DNA of 64,000 bases from the NCBI GenBank assembly GCA_963738345.1, contig CAVTWI010000002.1:124001-188000 (forward strand). Reading direction: 5' to 3'. This stretch comes from Bog-159 sp963738345. Lineage in GTDB: Bacteria; Acidobacteriota; Terriglobia; Bryobacterales; Bryobacteraceae. Below, piece by piece: positions 54,637 through 63,145 of this stretch; within the stretch, counting starts at the first letter, position 1; the number at the start of each line of letters is the position of its first letter. The translations under genes were made by a program, and so were the position numbers. The notes under the pieces are model-generated. The model was not told where the DNA came from and made no database searches. It worked only from the letters and a program-made list of their open reading frames with translations.

Positions 54637-55275
54637 CTACTCTTTGCGCCGGATAATTGCGAACCACATTTTCATATTCTCCATCTTGCCCCGCGACTCT
54701 TCCTGAAATGCCGGATTCAACTCGCCCCCAGACAGTTCCAGCGATTCGATTTCCCAGTCACCGGCAAACGCATCGTACAATTGCTGCCGCGATACGCCGC
54801 CGCCCGGCCATGCCGGATCGTCATTGAAGCTGAAAAGGAAGAGCCGCCCGCCTGGCTGCAAAACGTGCGCCAGCCCCTGCACATACCGCTGCCGCTCGTC
54901 TCCTTCGTAAATATGAAATAATCCGCTGTCGATCACGCTGGCGAAACGCCGGTCCCAATCCCGCAGCGTCATGGCATCCTTCACCAGGAACTCCACAGTC
55001 AAGCCGCGCTCATCGGCCCTGGCGTTAGCGCGCCGGATGGCCTCTTCCACAAAATCGATGCCCGTGACCTCTTCGCCCCGTGCGGCGAAAAAGACAGACG
55101 CGCCCCCTGTGCCGCACCCGGAGTCGAGCACTGGGCTCACAATCCGGTCGGCGATCGCAACGAAAGGCGGCTGCGGCTTGCCAATATCCCACGGCGGATT
55201 GGTCTCCGCGTAGATCTTGGTGAAGCCTGCCAGCGCTGATGCTTCGTCCTGCATAGGTAAATCTGGTTTTTGCAT
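54637..55275 (-). CDS. class I SAM-dependent methyltransferase (thiopurine-type)
   Basis: A 212-residue methyltransferase: TKIYAETNPPWDIGKPQPPF, VLDSGCGTGGASVFFAARGE (motif I), VTGIDFVEEAIRRANARADE and SVIDSGLFHIYEGDERQRYV, then LQPGGRLFLFSFNDDP. The WDIGKPQP start resembles TPMT/TehB-like enzymes. AAGGAAG lies ahead of the ATG at 55275. It follows the TetR gene by 12 bp and is likely its target, giving a TetR-methyltransferase detoxification-type operon. Confidence 0.87.
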   Translation of the reverse strand: MQKPDLPMQDEASALAGFTKIYAETNPPWDIGKPQPPFVAIADRIVSPVLDSGCGTGGASVFFAARGEEVTGIDFVEEAIRRANARADERGLTVEFLVKDAMTLRDWDRRFASVIDSGLFHIYEGDERQRYVQGLAHVLQPGGRLFLFSFNDDPAWPGGGVSRQQLYDAFAGDWEIESLELSGGELNPAFQEESRGKMENMKMWFAIIRRKE

Positions 55276-55287
55276 AGAAATTCTTCC

Positions 55288-56007
55288 TTAGTGTGAAACG
55301 CGATTCCGCTTTTTCTTTCGGCCCCGCGGCAGCGGACTGCGGCCCGCCACGATGCCGTCGATGATGATGTCGAGGGCCCACTCGCCACGGCCCTTACCAT
55401 CGCCCGAAAGCAGCGCCTCTCGAAGAGAGGTGACCAGCGGAAACTCCACTGGCGACGCAGTCGAGAGTGCGTTTTCAACTCGACGTAAGCTTTGGTCGCT
55501 GTCGCGCCGCAGGCTCTGCTCGGCGGCGATGGCGGTAACGTACAACGTCAGCAGGTCGACGCCCCATGCCGCTTGCACATCCTGCACTCCGCCCTCTTTG
55601 AGCAGCCCGAGCAGGCACTCCCAAATTCGGATCGAATGAGGTCCGCAGGCAATCGTCGATAGCGCCAGTTGAGCCAGCCCTTGCCGCTCGTAAAGGACAT
55701 GAAAATAGGAGAGGAGCAGGGCCTTAAGGCGGTCGCGCCAGAGTGAGCCACGGGCTGCCGGCGCCTTTACTGCCTCCAGCGCCCGGTCGAGCATCAACGC
55801 GTGCAGTTCCTCGAGATTCGCCAGGTAGACATATAGCGACGCCGCGCCGGTATCGAGGGCGCTCGCCACCCGCCGCAGACTCAATCCGGCAAGACCGTCT
55901 CTTTCCAGGATCTGAAGGGCTGCCGCGACCACCACATCCCGGCTCAAGGGCGCTTTGGCTGGGCGGTTCCTCCGGCTGACAATCTTGCGTGGCGCTTCTT
56001 CGTGCAT
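55288..56007 (-). CDS. TetR/AcrR-family regulator
   Basis: A 239-residue regulator. The helix-turn-helix is VVVAAALQILERDGLAGLSL followed by RRVASALDTGAASLYVYLAN, the TetR_N pattern with the L.R.A..LG..A..LY spacing, and TetR_C-type helices follow (RDRLKALLLSYFHVLYERQG). It ends in a basic tail (PRGRKKKRNRVSH). ATG at 56007 is chosen; the frame is open upstream across the operator region. Autoregulation is likely because two palindromes lie at its start. Confidence 0.85.
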   Translation of the reverse strand: MHEEAPRKIVSRRNRPAKAPLSRDVVVAAALQILERDGLAGLSLRRVASALDTGAASLYVYLANLEELHALMLDRALEAVKAPAARGSLWRDRLKALLLSYFHVLYERQGLAQLALSTIACGPHSIRIWECLLGLLKEGGVQDVQAAWGVDLLTLYVTAIAAEQSLRRDSDQSLRRVENALSTASPVEFPLVTSLREALLSGDGKGRGEWALDIIIDGIVAGRSPLPRGRKKKRNRVSH

Positions 56008-56011
56008 GATC

Positions 56012-56057
56012 TTAGCGTATCTTAACGAACACCGTTCGTCAAGAACACTGTTCGCTA
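56012..56057. promoter_or_regulatory. candidate TetR operator pair
   Basis: ACGAACACCGTTCGT (56025-56039) is a perfect palindrome around ACC, and AGAACACTGTTCG (56042-56054) repeats the GAAC-N3-GTTC core. TTAGCG and CGCTAA flank the pair as an outer inverted repeat. The sites lie 5-47 bp upstream of the TetR-family start codon, the expected autoregulatory position. Confidence 0.65.
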
Positions 56058-56154
56058 AAGACAGTTCACGGCTGCCCAATTCGTCTCCCTGTTCGGGTAG
56101 AATCGAGAGATAACTAACGAAACTGAGCGCGTACATGCGGCCACGAAGCCGCCC

Positions 56155-56637
56155 CTGGTAGTAGCTATATACCCGGGGTCCTTCGACCCCATTACCAATG
56201 GCCATTTGGACTTGATTGAGCGCGGATGCCGGCTCTTCGACAAACTCACCGTCGCCATCCTGCGCAACGAAACTAAGCAGCCGCTCTTTAGCGTGGAAGA
56301 GCGCATCGCCATGTTACGCGAAGTGGTGGGCGATTATCCCAACGTAGCGGTCGATTCGTTCGAAGGACTGTTGGTCGACTATGCGGCGCAAAACGGCGCT
56401 ACCGTACTGTTGCGCGGAATCCGGGCCATCTCCGACTACGAATATGAACTCCAGATGGCGCTCATGAACCGCCGCCTGCGTCCCGATATCGAGACCGTTT
56501 TCATGATGGCCACCGAAGCGCATTCGTTCATTAGTTCGCGTTTGGTGAAAGAAGTTTTCAGCTTGGGCGGTAATATTGTAGGACTGGTGCCGCCGCCCGT
56601 AGAGGTTCGCCTGCAAAAACGGTTTGGGCGGAGCTGA
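56155..56637 (+). CDS. coaD: phosphopantetheine adenylyltransferase
   Basis: The complete CoaD sequence is present: VVAIYPGSFDPITNGHLDLI (HxGH nucleotidyltransferase signature), FSVEERIAMLREVVGDYP, LRGIRAISDYEYELQMALMN, ETVFMMATEAHSFISSRLVK then EVFSLGGNIVGLVPP. It performs the fourth step of CoA synthesis. In the correct frame there is no ATG, GTG or TTG before this sequence until an upstream TAG; the CTG at 56155 is taken provisionally. An ATG at 56134 in another frame would need one indel. A non-canonical start or a base error are both possible. Confidence 0.85.
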   Translation: MVVAIYPGSFDPITNGHLDLIERGCRLFDKLTVAILRNETKQPLFSVEERIAMLREVVGDYPNVAVDSFEGLLVDYAAQNGATVLLRGIRAISDYEYELQMALMNRRLRPDIETVFMMATEAHSFISSRLVKEVFSLGGNIVGLVPPPVEVRLQKRFGRS

Positions 56638-56658
56638 CTTAAGAAAGAAGGAGCAGAG

Positions 56659-57846
56659 ATGCTGGTGCAAACGAATCAGGAAATTGCCGAGCGGATTTCT
56701 TTGATCAGCGTGTCGTCCACCATGAAGGTGGCTGCCGACGCGGAGAAATTGCGCGCACAGGGCGTGGACGTAGTGGATTTTGGGGCCGGCGAACCGGACT
56801 TCCCCACCCCCGACAACATCAAGCGCGCTGCCATCCGCGCCCTCGACCAAAACTTCACCAAGTACACCAATGCGGGCGGCACGCTGGAACTGAAACAAGC
56901 GGTCTGCGAGCGCCACACAACCGATTTCGGCACCCATTACCAACCTACCGAGTGCCTGATCACAGTGGGTGGCAAGCACGGCATCTTCAACCTGACGCAG
57001 GCCCTGGTAAATCCGGGCGACGAAGTGATCGTCCCGGTGCCCTACTGGGTCACTTACAAAGATGTAGTGAACTATGCGGGCGGCAAGTGCGTGTTCGTCG
57101 AGACCGACGAAGACCGTGGCTTCACCCTCACCGCCGCCATGATCGAACCGCACCTGACCGCGCGCACTAAGATCGTATTGATTAACTCGCCCTCTAACCC
57201 CAGCGGCGCGGTGCTCGATCGCGCGGAGTTCGAAAAGATCTACCAGCTCACTTCCGAACGCGGCATCTTCCTGATGACCGACGAATGCTACTGCCACTTC
57301 CTCTATGACAGCGAGCCGTTTTCGATCGCCGCCCTGCCGGCAGCCAAAGAGAACGTGCTGGTGGCCGGGTCGCTCTCGAAAACATACGCGATGACCGGTT
57401 GGCGCATCGGCTTTGTTTTGGCGCCGTCGCGTGTGATCGGGGCTATGATGAAGTTGCAGAGCCACTCCACTTCGAACCCCACATCCATCGCGCAAAAAGC
57501 CGCGGTAGAGGCGCTGCGCGGTCCGCAGGATTCCGTGGCGGCGATGCTGGCCGAATACGCCAAGCGGCGCGATTTCGTTATCGCGCGGCTGCGCGCCATC
57601 CCGGGCGTGACCTGCGCCGAACCGCGGGGCGCATTCTACGCGTACCCTAACATCGGGGTAGCGTTCCGCAATGGCATATCCAGCACGGTGCAATTCGCCG
57701 AGCGTTTGCTTGAGAAAGCGGCCGTCGCGGTAGTCCCCGGTGAAGCTTTTGGCACCCACAGCCACGTGCGCATCTCCTACGCCACCTCCATGCATGAACT
57801 CGAACGAGGCCTCGACCGGCTGCACCGTTTTATAGTGGAACAGTGA
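56659..57846 (+). CDS. aspartate/aromatic aminotransferase, class I fold
   Basis: A 395-residue PLP enzyme: SSTMKVAADAEKLRAQGVDV, GAGEPDFPTPDNIKRAAI, YTNAGGTLELKQAVC, VTYKDVVNYAGGKC, LINSPSNPSGAVLDRAEFEK, DECYCHFLYD, and SLSKTYAMTGWRIGFVLAPS with the PLP Lys near residue 240. Looks like the Ib-type aspartate aminotransferase with prephenate activity in some relatives. 21 bp after coaD. The stop overlaps the manA start (GTGA). Confidence 0.9.
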   Translation: MLVQTNQEIAERISLISVSSTMKVAADAEKLRAQGVDVVDFGAGEPDFPTPDNIKRAAIRALDQNFTKYTNAGGTLELKQAVCERHTTDFGTHYQPTECLITVGGKHGIFNLTQALVNPGDEVIVPVPYWVTYKDVVNYAGGKCVFVETDEDRGFTLTAAMIEPHLTARTKIVLINSPSNPSGAVLDRAEFEKIYQLTSERGIFLMTDECYCHFLYDSEPFSIAALPAAKENVLVAGSLSKTYAMTGWRIGFVLAPSRVIGAMMKLQSHSTSNPTSIAQKAAVEALRGPQDSVAAMLAEYAKRRDFVIARLRAIPGVTCAEPRGAFYAYPNIGVAFRNGISSTVQFAERLLEKAAVAVVPGEAFGTHSHVRISYATSMHELERGLDRLHRFIVEQ

Positions 57847-58631
57847 CAGTCAGACGGCTCAGTTCCAAGGCGCTCGAAAAAGTTTGGGGCACTCAGGAAA
57901 CGGAACCCTGGTATCCAAGCGGCTCCGGCAAGACAGGCGAGGTATGGTTCGTCGCGCCCGAAGAGCCGCGCCTGCTGGTGAAGTTTTTGTTCACTTCAGA
58001 GAAGCTGTCGGTGCAGGTGCACCCTTCCGATTCCGCGGCCGGTCCGGGCAAGACGGAGATGTGGCACGTGCTGCGGGCCGGTCCGGAATCGCGCTTAGCA
58101 CTCGGTTTCGAACGGCCGCTCGATAGCGACGAGGCGCGGGCGGCAGCGCTTTCCGGTGAGATCGAGAGACTGCTGCGCTGGTATCCCGCGCATGCGGGCG
58201 AAACCTACTTCGTTCCGGCCGGCACTGTGCATGCCATCGGCGAGGGCCTCGCGCTGTGTGAGATCCAGCAGCATAGCGACCTCACTTACAGGCTGTACGA
58301 CTATGGCCGGCCGCGCGAACTACATCTGGACGCAGCGCTTGAAGTGGCCGTATTGGGTACTCATCCCGGCGCCATCCCGCCGGTGAACCTGGGGGGGGGC
58401 AGACAACTGCTGGCGGAGTGTCCGTACTTCTGGACGGGTTCGGTGACCGTGGCCGGCGAACTGGCGTGGAAGGCCTCGGCCCGCGCCGAACTGCTGATCT
58501 GCCTGGAAGGCGAGGGATTGATTGACGATGAGCCCTTCGCGCCCGGCCAGGTTTGGGTGGCGCCGGAAGGCAGCGAAGGTTTCACGATTCGTGCCGGAGC
58601 GGCGCGTTTGTTGCGCGTGTTCGTGCCCTGA
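57843..58631 (+). CDS. manA: class I mannose-6-phosphate isomerase
   Basis: A 262-residue type I PMI, shorter than the E. coli form: VKFLFTSEKLSVQVHPSDSA (zinc Gln and His), KTEMWHVLRAGPE (Glu), GETYFVPAGTVHAIGEGLAL (His), QQHSDLTYRLYDYGRPREL. All metal ligands are visible. It interconverts mannose-6-P and fructose-6-P, feeding GDP-mannose for glycans. GTG 57843 overlaps the aminotransferase stop by 4 bp. The C-terminal cupin is intact. Confidence 0.9.
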   Translation: MTVRRLSSKALEKVWGTQETEPWYPSGSGKTGEVWFVAPEEPRLLVKFLFTSEKLSVQVHPSDSAAGPGKTEMWHVLRAGPESRLALGFERPLDSDEARAAALSGEIERLLRWYPAHAGETYFVPAGTVHAIGEGLALCEIQQHSDLTYRLYDYGRPRELHLDAALEVAVLGTHPGAIPPVNLGGGRQLLAECPYFWTGSVTVAGELAWKASARAELLICLEGEGLIDDEPFAPGQVWVAPEGSEGFTIRAGAARLLRVFVP

Positions 58632-58928
58632 CGCCAAATTGCGGGGCCTTCGTCCTCCGGGGGGCGGGCCCCAATGCGATGCGCTTCTCTCAATCTCTTG
58701 GCCTTGCGCGGGCGTGCCCGGCGCCAGGAATGTAGACGGGGTTTCACCGTAACCCGTGAGAGTGCCCGCGGTGAAACGTTTGTACCAATCTCCCGCCGGC
58801 ACCGCGGGGTCGGATTCAAGCCAGTGTTTCAGCTCCAGAAAATCCTGGGCCGAAGCTCTGCCATCCTGAAGGCGCTCTAATAGCGGCTCAAGGATGCCGG
58901 GCGGAGGCGGTTTCCGGATTCTTGGCAT
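58320..58928 (-). CDS. small hypothetical protein, frame running antisense into manA
   Basis: The first ~80 residues, MPRIRKPPPPGILEPLLERL, ASAQDFLELKHWLESDPAVP, DWYKRFTAGTLTGYGE, then TFLAPGTPAQGQEIE, look like a real small acidobacterial protein. No stop follows; the frame continues for another ~120 residues antisense to the 3' end of manA, which looks like non-coding shadow. A lost stop or an indel around 58690 probably extends a ~85-residue gene. ATG 58928 is preferred. No function recognised. Confidence 0.45.
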   Translation of the reverse strand: MPRIRKPPPPGILEPLLERLQDGRASAQDFLELKHWLESDPAVPAGDWYKRFTAGTLTGYGETPSTFLAPGTPAQGQEIERSASHWGPPPGGRRPRNLASGHEHAQQTRRSGTNRETFAAFRRHPNLAGREGLIVNQSLAFQADQQFGAGRGLPRQFAGHGHRTRPEVRTLRQQLSAPPQVHRRDGAGMSTQYGHFKRCVQM

Positions 58929-58955
58929 TCGCAATCAACCAGAACCATACCGTTA

Positions 58956-59285
58956 CTACCGGGCGCCTCTTGGTCCGGTTTTCGCGGTCTGATACTGTCT
59001 GTGAAAAATGGCGTGTTCAAGCTGTTCTGAGAGTCTGCGTCTCTCTCCCGGATCGTTAGCAGTTTTGATTCGTGCCAATAGACCGAGAACGGCCTCGTCG
59101 GAAGACTGGTTCGGTTGGCCTGCGCGCTGCACCGCCCTCGCCTTCTCCCAACGTGCCTGCACCGCCTTTCGCGCGCTCTCACTCCGCTCAAGTGCGGTAA
59201 GTTTCGCCGCTCGCGCCGGACCGCCTTTCTTGCCGCCCCTTCGCCCGAGAGCGACCGCGGCTGGATCTTTCCTGGTGGAAGCCAT
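58956..59285 (-). CDS. small basic KGG-type protein
   Basis: A 109-residue protein: PAAVALGRRGGKKGGPARAA, KLTALERSESARKAVQARW, then a helical C-end ERRRLSEQLEHAIFHRQYQT. The Gly/Lys/Arg-rich GRRGGKKGGPARA motif is frequent in small basic proteins of Acidobacteriota and other soil bacteria (KGG-like), and nucleic-acid binding is plausible. 27 bp upstream of the small hypothetical gene on the same strand. Function unknown. Confidence 0.6.
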   Translation of the reverse strand: MASTRKDPAAVALGRRGGKKGGPARAAKLTALERSESARKAVQARWEKARAVQRAGQPNQSSDEAVLGLLARIKTANDPGERRRLSEQLEHAIFHRQYQTAKTGPRGAR

Positions 59286-59359
59286 AAACTGATTATACGT
59301 GAGCGGTCGGGAGCGAACAACTACGTGAGCGCTCTAGTGAGCTGCGTATACGTGAGACT

Positions 59360-59479
59360 CTATAGGCGGAAGTTTACCTCGATCGTCGCCGACACAATTA
59401 CGGGTCTACCGTCTTTCATGCCGGGACGGAATTCCCACCTGCTCACGCTCTCGATCGCAAGCGCAAACAGGCATGCCAG
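59360..59479 (-). pseudogene. C-terminal fragment of a TonB-like protein
   Basis: Only the last ~35 residues match: ALAIESVSRWEFRPGMKDG then RPVIVSATIEVNFRL, which is the C-terminal strand-turn-strand of the TonB domain (W.F.PG.K.G.PV.V..T.EVNFRL). The upstream part of the frame is unrelated. Truncated remnant, with no TonB partner genes (ExbB/D) nearby. Confidence 0.55.
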
Positions 59480-59499
59480 CCGCGCAAAACGTCTCGGAA

Positions 59500-60357
59500 T
59501 CACTCCTCGGCGATCACTGGATTGCGCAGTTCGCCCAACCCCTGAACGCGAACTACAACCTCGTCGCCCGGCATCAACCATCGCGGCGGCGTGCGCGCGA
59601 AACCCACGCCGGATGGCGTACCCGTGGCGATCACATCGCCCGGTTCCAGCGTAAACACGCTCGACAAAAAGGCGATCAATTCGGGAATCTTGAAGATCAG
59701 ATCGTCTGTATTGCTATATTGCAGCACTTCTCCGTTGATGATCGTGCTGATGTCCAGCGCGTGCGGGTCCGGCACCTCGTCGGCCGTCACAATCGCCGGT
59801 CCCATCGGCGCGAAGGTGTCGAAAGTTTTGCCGATCGTCCATTGCGAAGTGCGCATCTGGAAATCGCGGGCGCTCACGTCGTTGAAATTGGCGTACCCGA
59901 AGACGTGGTCTTTCCAGTTCTCAGCCGCAATGTGCCGACCGCGCTTGCCGATAATCACAGCCATCTCGGCTTCGTAATCCGGCTTTGTGGAATTCCTGGG
60001 CAGCACGATGGCCTGCCCCGAACCGATCACCGACGTCGCGAACTTCGAAAAAACCGTCGGCACCACAGGGATCTCCATTTTGGATTCGATCGCGTGCGCC
60101 CGGTAATTCAGCCCGATACAAATGATCTTGGGCGGCCGCATCAGCGGCGCGTGCAGCGTAACATCGGCGAGTTTCGAAATCTCGCCCCATGGCGGATCGT
60201 ACAACCAGCGCTGCACCCGATCGAGCGCTTCGTCCCCGCCGGCCACCACCGATAACAGGTCGGGAAAGCCCGCGCCCTGCAGGCTTACAATGTCATCGCC
60301 GCTCATGGCGCCAGGTTCGGGAGTTCGGCCTTCGCGTTGGAAGGTGAGTAGTCGCAT
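59500..60357 (-). CDS. fumarylacetoacetate hydrolase family protein
   Basis: A 285-residue FAH-fold protein: VTLHAPLMRPPKIICIGLNY, RAHAIESKMEIPVVPTVFSK, EAEMAVIIGKRGRHIAAENW, GYANFNDVSARDFQMRTSQW, DVIATGTPSGVGFARTPPRW, VRVQGLGELRNPVIAE. The Glu/Glu/Asp metal ligands of the family are visible. It matches ureidoglycolate lyase/acylpyruvase-type 2-keto-acid hydrolases; substrate not determined. Divergent from the M1 aminopeptidase. Confidence 0.9.
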   Translation of the reverse strand: MRLLTFQREGRTPEPGAMSGDDIVSLQGAGFPDLLSVVAGGDEALDRVQRWLYDPPWGEISKLADVTLHAPLMRPPKIICIGLNYRAHAIESKMEIPVVPTVFSKFATSVIGSGQAIVLPRNSTKPDYEAEMAVIIGKRGRHIAAENWKDHVFGYANFNDVSARDFQMRTSQWTIGKTFDTFAPMGPAIVTADEVPDPHALDISTIINGEVLQYSNTDDLIFKIPELIAFLSSVFTLEPGDVIATGTPSGVGFARTPPRWLMPGDEVVVRVQGLGELRNPVIAEE

Positions 60358-60420
60358 GGGTAGATTTTAGCGCGCTGGCCCGCCTCGCGCGTCCCGCCGA
60401 GTGTGTGTAAAACTGAAACC

Positions 60421-62811
60421 ATGCGGTGGGTTTTCTGGTGGTTGCTCGCAGTGTGTCTCTGTCCTCTAAATGTGCAGGGGGCGGTCAGCGCGGCCGATCT
60501 TTCACGCGAAGTGCGCGAAATGTCCCTCGATCCGGCCGAATGCTATCGTGTGCGCGACCTGTCCCTGCCCAAAGACGAAGCCCGCATCTTCCTCACCGAC
60601 GGCTACCTGATCTTCGCCAAGCCCATCTCCGGAGTGCGCATGTCAGCCGTCTTCACCGCCGACGTGGAAGGTGGCGACGCCGAATTGCTGCTGCTGCCGC
60701 CCAACCGTGGCGAACGCCGCTCCATGGCGTCGTACATCGGCTCGCCGAATCTCGACGAACACCTGGGCGCAGCCGTCCTTATCTTTTCCGACGATACCTA
60801 CGCCAAGCTCACCAGCCAGATTCAACAGAATCCCTCCAATCGGAAAGTGCCCGAGATGGGCGCCGTCATGGCCGAGCATTGGAACGGAGTGGTGCGCAAT
60901 ATCGCCGCCAGCTTTCAAGTGCGCCTGGTGTGGGATGTTCTGCTCGGCGAACAACAGAACCACGGCTTTCTGGCCATGTCCATGAGCGGCGCGAAGTTGG
61001 GCAACTTCGACCTTTACTATGACCGCAGCGCGCGCGAGCAGATCGTCGTCGGCAAGCTCAACACCCGCGACAATATCCTGTTCTTCGACGTCTGGACCAG
61101 CTTTGTAGCGCGCTCTTTTCGCAACCAACCGGACGCCGCCGAACTGACCCTGAACGATTTTCGCATCGACGCGACGCTCAAACCCGACCTGAATCTTAGC
61201 GTGGTCACCCACGTGAAAGTGAATCCGGGGCGCTCGGCCCTGCCGGTGCTGGCCTTCGATATCGCCCATGCCATGCGGATTTCGTCCGTCACCGTGGATG
61301 GCAAACCCGCCGAGGTGCTACAGCGCGAATCCATGCGCTCCGAACTGCTGCGGAACGTGGGCAACGAGATGTTCCTGGTAAAGCCAAGCGAGCCTCTGGC
61401 GCCCGGCGTCGCGCACGAATTGGAATTCCACCACGAGGGCAAGGTGATCTTCGAAGCCGGCAATCGCGTGTATTACGTGGGCGCGCGCGCCAACTGGTTC
61501 CCGAATATCGGGCTGCAATTCGCGGAATACGATTTGACCTTCCGCTATCCCAAAGATCTGGATCTGGTCACTGCCGGCGAACTGGTGGACGAACACGAAG
61601 AGGGCGATCTGCGCGTGACCCGTCGCAAAACCGGCGCGCCCATCCGTTTTGCGGGCTTCAACCTGGGCCAGTACGAACGCCTGCGCCTGAAACGCAACGG
61701 CTTCACCCTGGAAGTGTGCGCCAACCGCGCCATCGAACCCGGCCTCCAGGGGAGCAGCCGCACCGAGACCGCTACCGCGCCGGCCGGACCCCGCCACCAC
61801 GAACCCGAGATCATGATCCTGCCGCCGGAGTTGCCGCCCGATCCAGAAGTGCGCCTGCAGGAAATCGCTTCCGAAGTGGCCGCCGCCATGGAATTCATGT
61901 CGCAGCGTTTTGGTCCGCCCGCGCTGCCCACCGTGACCGTCGCGCCTGTGCCGGGACGTTTTGGGCAAGGTTTTCCCGGCCTGATTTATCTTTCCACCAT
62001 GTCGTATCTGGCGCCCCAGAACAAAGCCATCCGATCGCTCGACGCGCACGGCCGCTTGTTCTTTTCCGATATCCTGCAGGCCCACGAAACCGCCCACCAG
62101 TGGTGGGGCAACGTAGTCACCTCCGCCGGCTATCACGACGAGTGGCTGATGGAGGCGCTGGCGGATTACTCCGCCCTGCTGTACCTCGAAAATAAGAACG
62201 GCGCGCAACCCGTCGCTCTGGCGCTCGAGTCCTACAAGACGAACCTGCTGCAAAGTGTGAATGGCAAAACCGTGGAATCGACCGGCCCCATCGTGCTCGG
62301 CATGCGCCTGGAAAATTCCCAAACGCCCACCGCCTACTACAACATCACCTATGGCAAAGGGTCGTGGATCATGCATATGCTGCGGCGGCGCATGGGTGAC
62401 GACCGCTTCCTGGCCATGCTGGCCGATCTGCGCAAGGAATACGAACGCAAACCGCTATCGACTGAGGGCTTCCGCTTGCTCGCGTCGCGCTTTCTCCCCG
62501 CGCAATCGGGCGACCCGCAACTCGAAAACTTTTTCGATCAGTGGGTCTACGGCACCGGCATCCCTTCGCTGAAACTCAACTATTCGGTGAAGGGCAAAGC
62601 CGGCGCACTACGCCTCACCGGCACGGTGACGCAGAGCAACGTGGATCCCGATTTCAGCGTGCTCGCGCCCGTTGAGATTCAGTTGGGGCACGGAAAGACG
62701 ATGACGCAGTGGGTGCGCACCGCCGATGGTCCAGTGACCTTCAGCGTGGCCGTGCCGTCCGCTCCCGGCAAGGTGCTGCTCGATCCCACTGCCAGCGTGC
62801 TGCGCCGTTAG
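60421..62811 (+). CDS. M1-family metallopeptidase (aminopeptidase N-like)
   Basis: A 796-residue secreted gluzincin: signal peptide (WWLLAVCLCPLNVQGA), an N-terminal domain of ~330 residues not closely like known M1 beta domains, then the catalytic domain with AHETAHQWWGNVVTSAGYHD and EWLMEALADYSALLYLE. HETAH is at residues ~555-559 and the third ligand Glu 19 positions later. The GAMEN-type exopeptidase loop is replaced by something like GQGFPGLIYLSTMSYL. ATG 60421 is preferred over a GTG upstream. Intact gene. Role likely in periplasmic peptide degradation. Confidence 0.9.
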   Translation: MRWVFWWLLAVCLCPLNVQGAVSAADLSREVREMSLDPAECYRVRDLSLPKDEARIFLTDGYLIFAKPISGVRMSAVFTADVEGGDAELLLLPPNRGERRSMASYIGSPNLDEHLGAAVLIFSDDTYAKLTSQIQQNPSNRKVPEMGAVMAEHWNGVVRNIAASFQVRLVWDVLLGEQQNHGFLAMSMSGAKLGNFDLYYDRSAREQIVVGKLNTRDNILFFDVWTSFVARSFRNQPDAAELTLNDFRIDATLKPDLNLSVVTHVKVNPGRSALPVLAFDIAHAMRISSVTVDGKPAEVLQRESMRSELLRNVGNEMFLVKPSEPLAPGVAHELEFHHEGKVIFEAGNRVYYVGARANWFPNIGLQFAEYDLTFRYPKDLDLVTAGELVDEHEEGDLRVTRRKTGAPIRFAGFNLGQYERLRLKRNGFTLEVCANRAIEPGLQGSSRTETATAPAGPRHHEPEIMILPPELPPDPEVRLQEIASEVAAAMEFMSQRFGPPALPTVTVAPVPGRFGQGFPGLIYLSTMSYLAPQNKAIRSLDAHGRLFFSDILQAHETAHQWWGNVVTSAGYHDEWLMEALADYSALLYLENKNGAQPVALALESYKTNLLQSVNGKTVESTGPIVLGMRLENSQTPTAYYNITYGKGSWIMHMLRRRMGDDRFLAMLADLRKEYERKPLSTEGFRLLASRFLPAQSGDPQLENFFDQWVYGTGIPSLKLNYSVKGKAGALRLTGTVTQSNVDPDFSVLAPVEIQLGHGKTMTQWVRTADGPVTFSVAVPSAPGKVLLDPTASVLRR

Positions 62812-62828
62812 GGGCTCAGGAGGGAAGG

Positions 62829-63041
62829 ATGACCCGCTTAAGAAAAAGACATTTCTCAGTTTTGCCGGCAATCGCGTGGACCTTCGCCATCACCGGTCTG
62901 GCGGCACAGACGCGGCCAGGTTCAGGTTGTTGGGGACTTGGACGGTATACGCGATTTGAGCATCGCCAACACCTGGCCGACGTGGGATTATGCTCGGGGG
63001 CGTCCGAGAGCGTCAGCGTGCTCACCAATACCACGCCTTGA
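62829..63041 (+). CDS. short ORF with signal peptide, possible gene fragment
   Basis: A 70-residue frame starting ATG 62829, 17 bp after the peptidase stop: MTRLRKRHFSVLPAIAWTFA then ITGLAAQTRPG, a clear signal peptide, and then a Gly/Leu/Ser segment with no recognised domain. The rest may be the decayed start of a longer exported protein or an indel-broken gene. It ends just before the tRNA pair. Confidence 0.35.
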   Translation: MTRLRKRHFSVLPAIAWTFAITGLAAQTRPGSGCWGLGRYTRFEHRQHLADVGLCSGASESVSVLTNTTP

Positions 63042-63064
63042 AGCCTTGGTATAATGGTTTTCGC

Positions 63065-63139
63065 AGCGGGAGTAACTCAGTGGTAGAGTCTCAGCCTTCC
63101 AAGCTGTTGGTCGCGGGTCCGATTCCCGTCTCCCGCTCC
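63065..63139 (+). tRNA. tRNA-Gly (anticodon TCC)
   Basis: Acceptor stem GCGGGAG/CTCCCGC, D arm TAACTCAGTGGTAGAGT, anticodon loop CTTCCAA (TCC), T arm with GGTCCGATTCC, CCA encoded at the end. Six bases separate it from the next tRNA. Confidence 0.95.
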
Positions 63140-63145
63140 ACTTTA

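Noticed and set aside
56314..57825. 503-codon minus-strand frame antisense to coaD and the aminotransferase
   Set aside because: Mirror of two well-supported genes; not plausible as a protein.
61318..62376. 352-codon frame antisense to the M1 peptidase
   Set aside because: Shadow of an intact gene.
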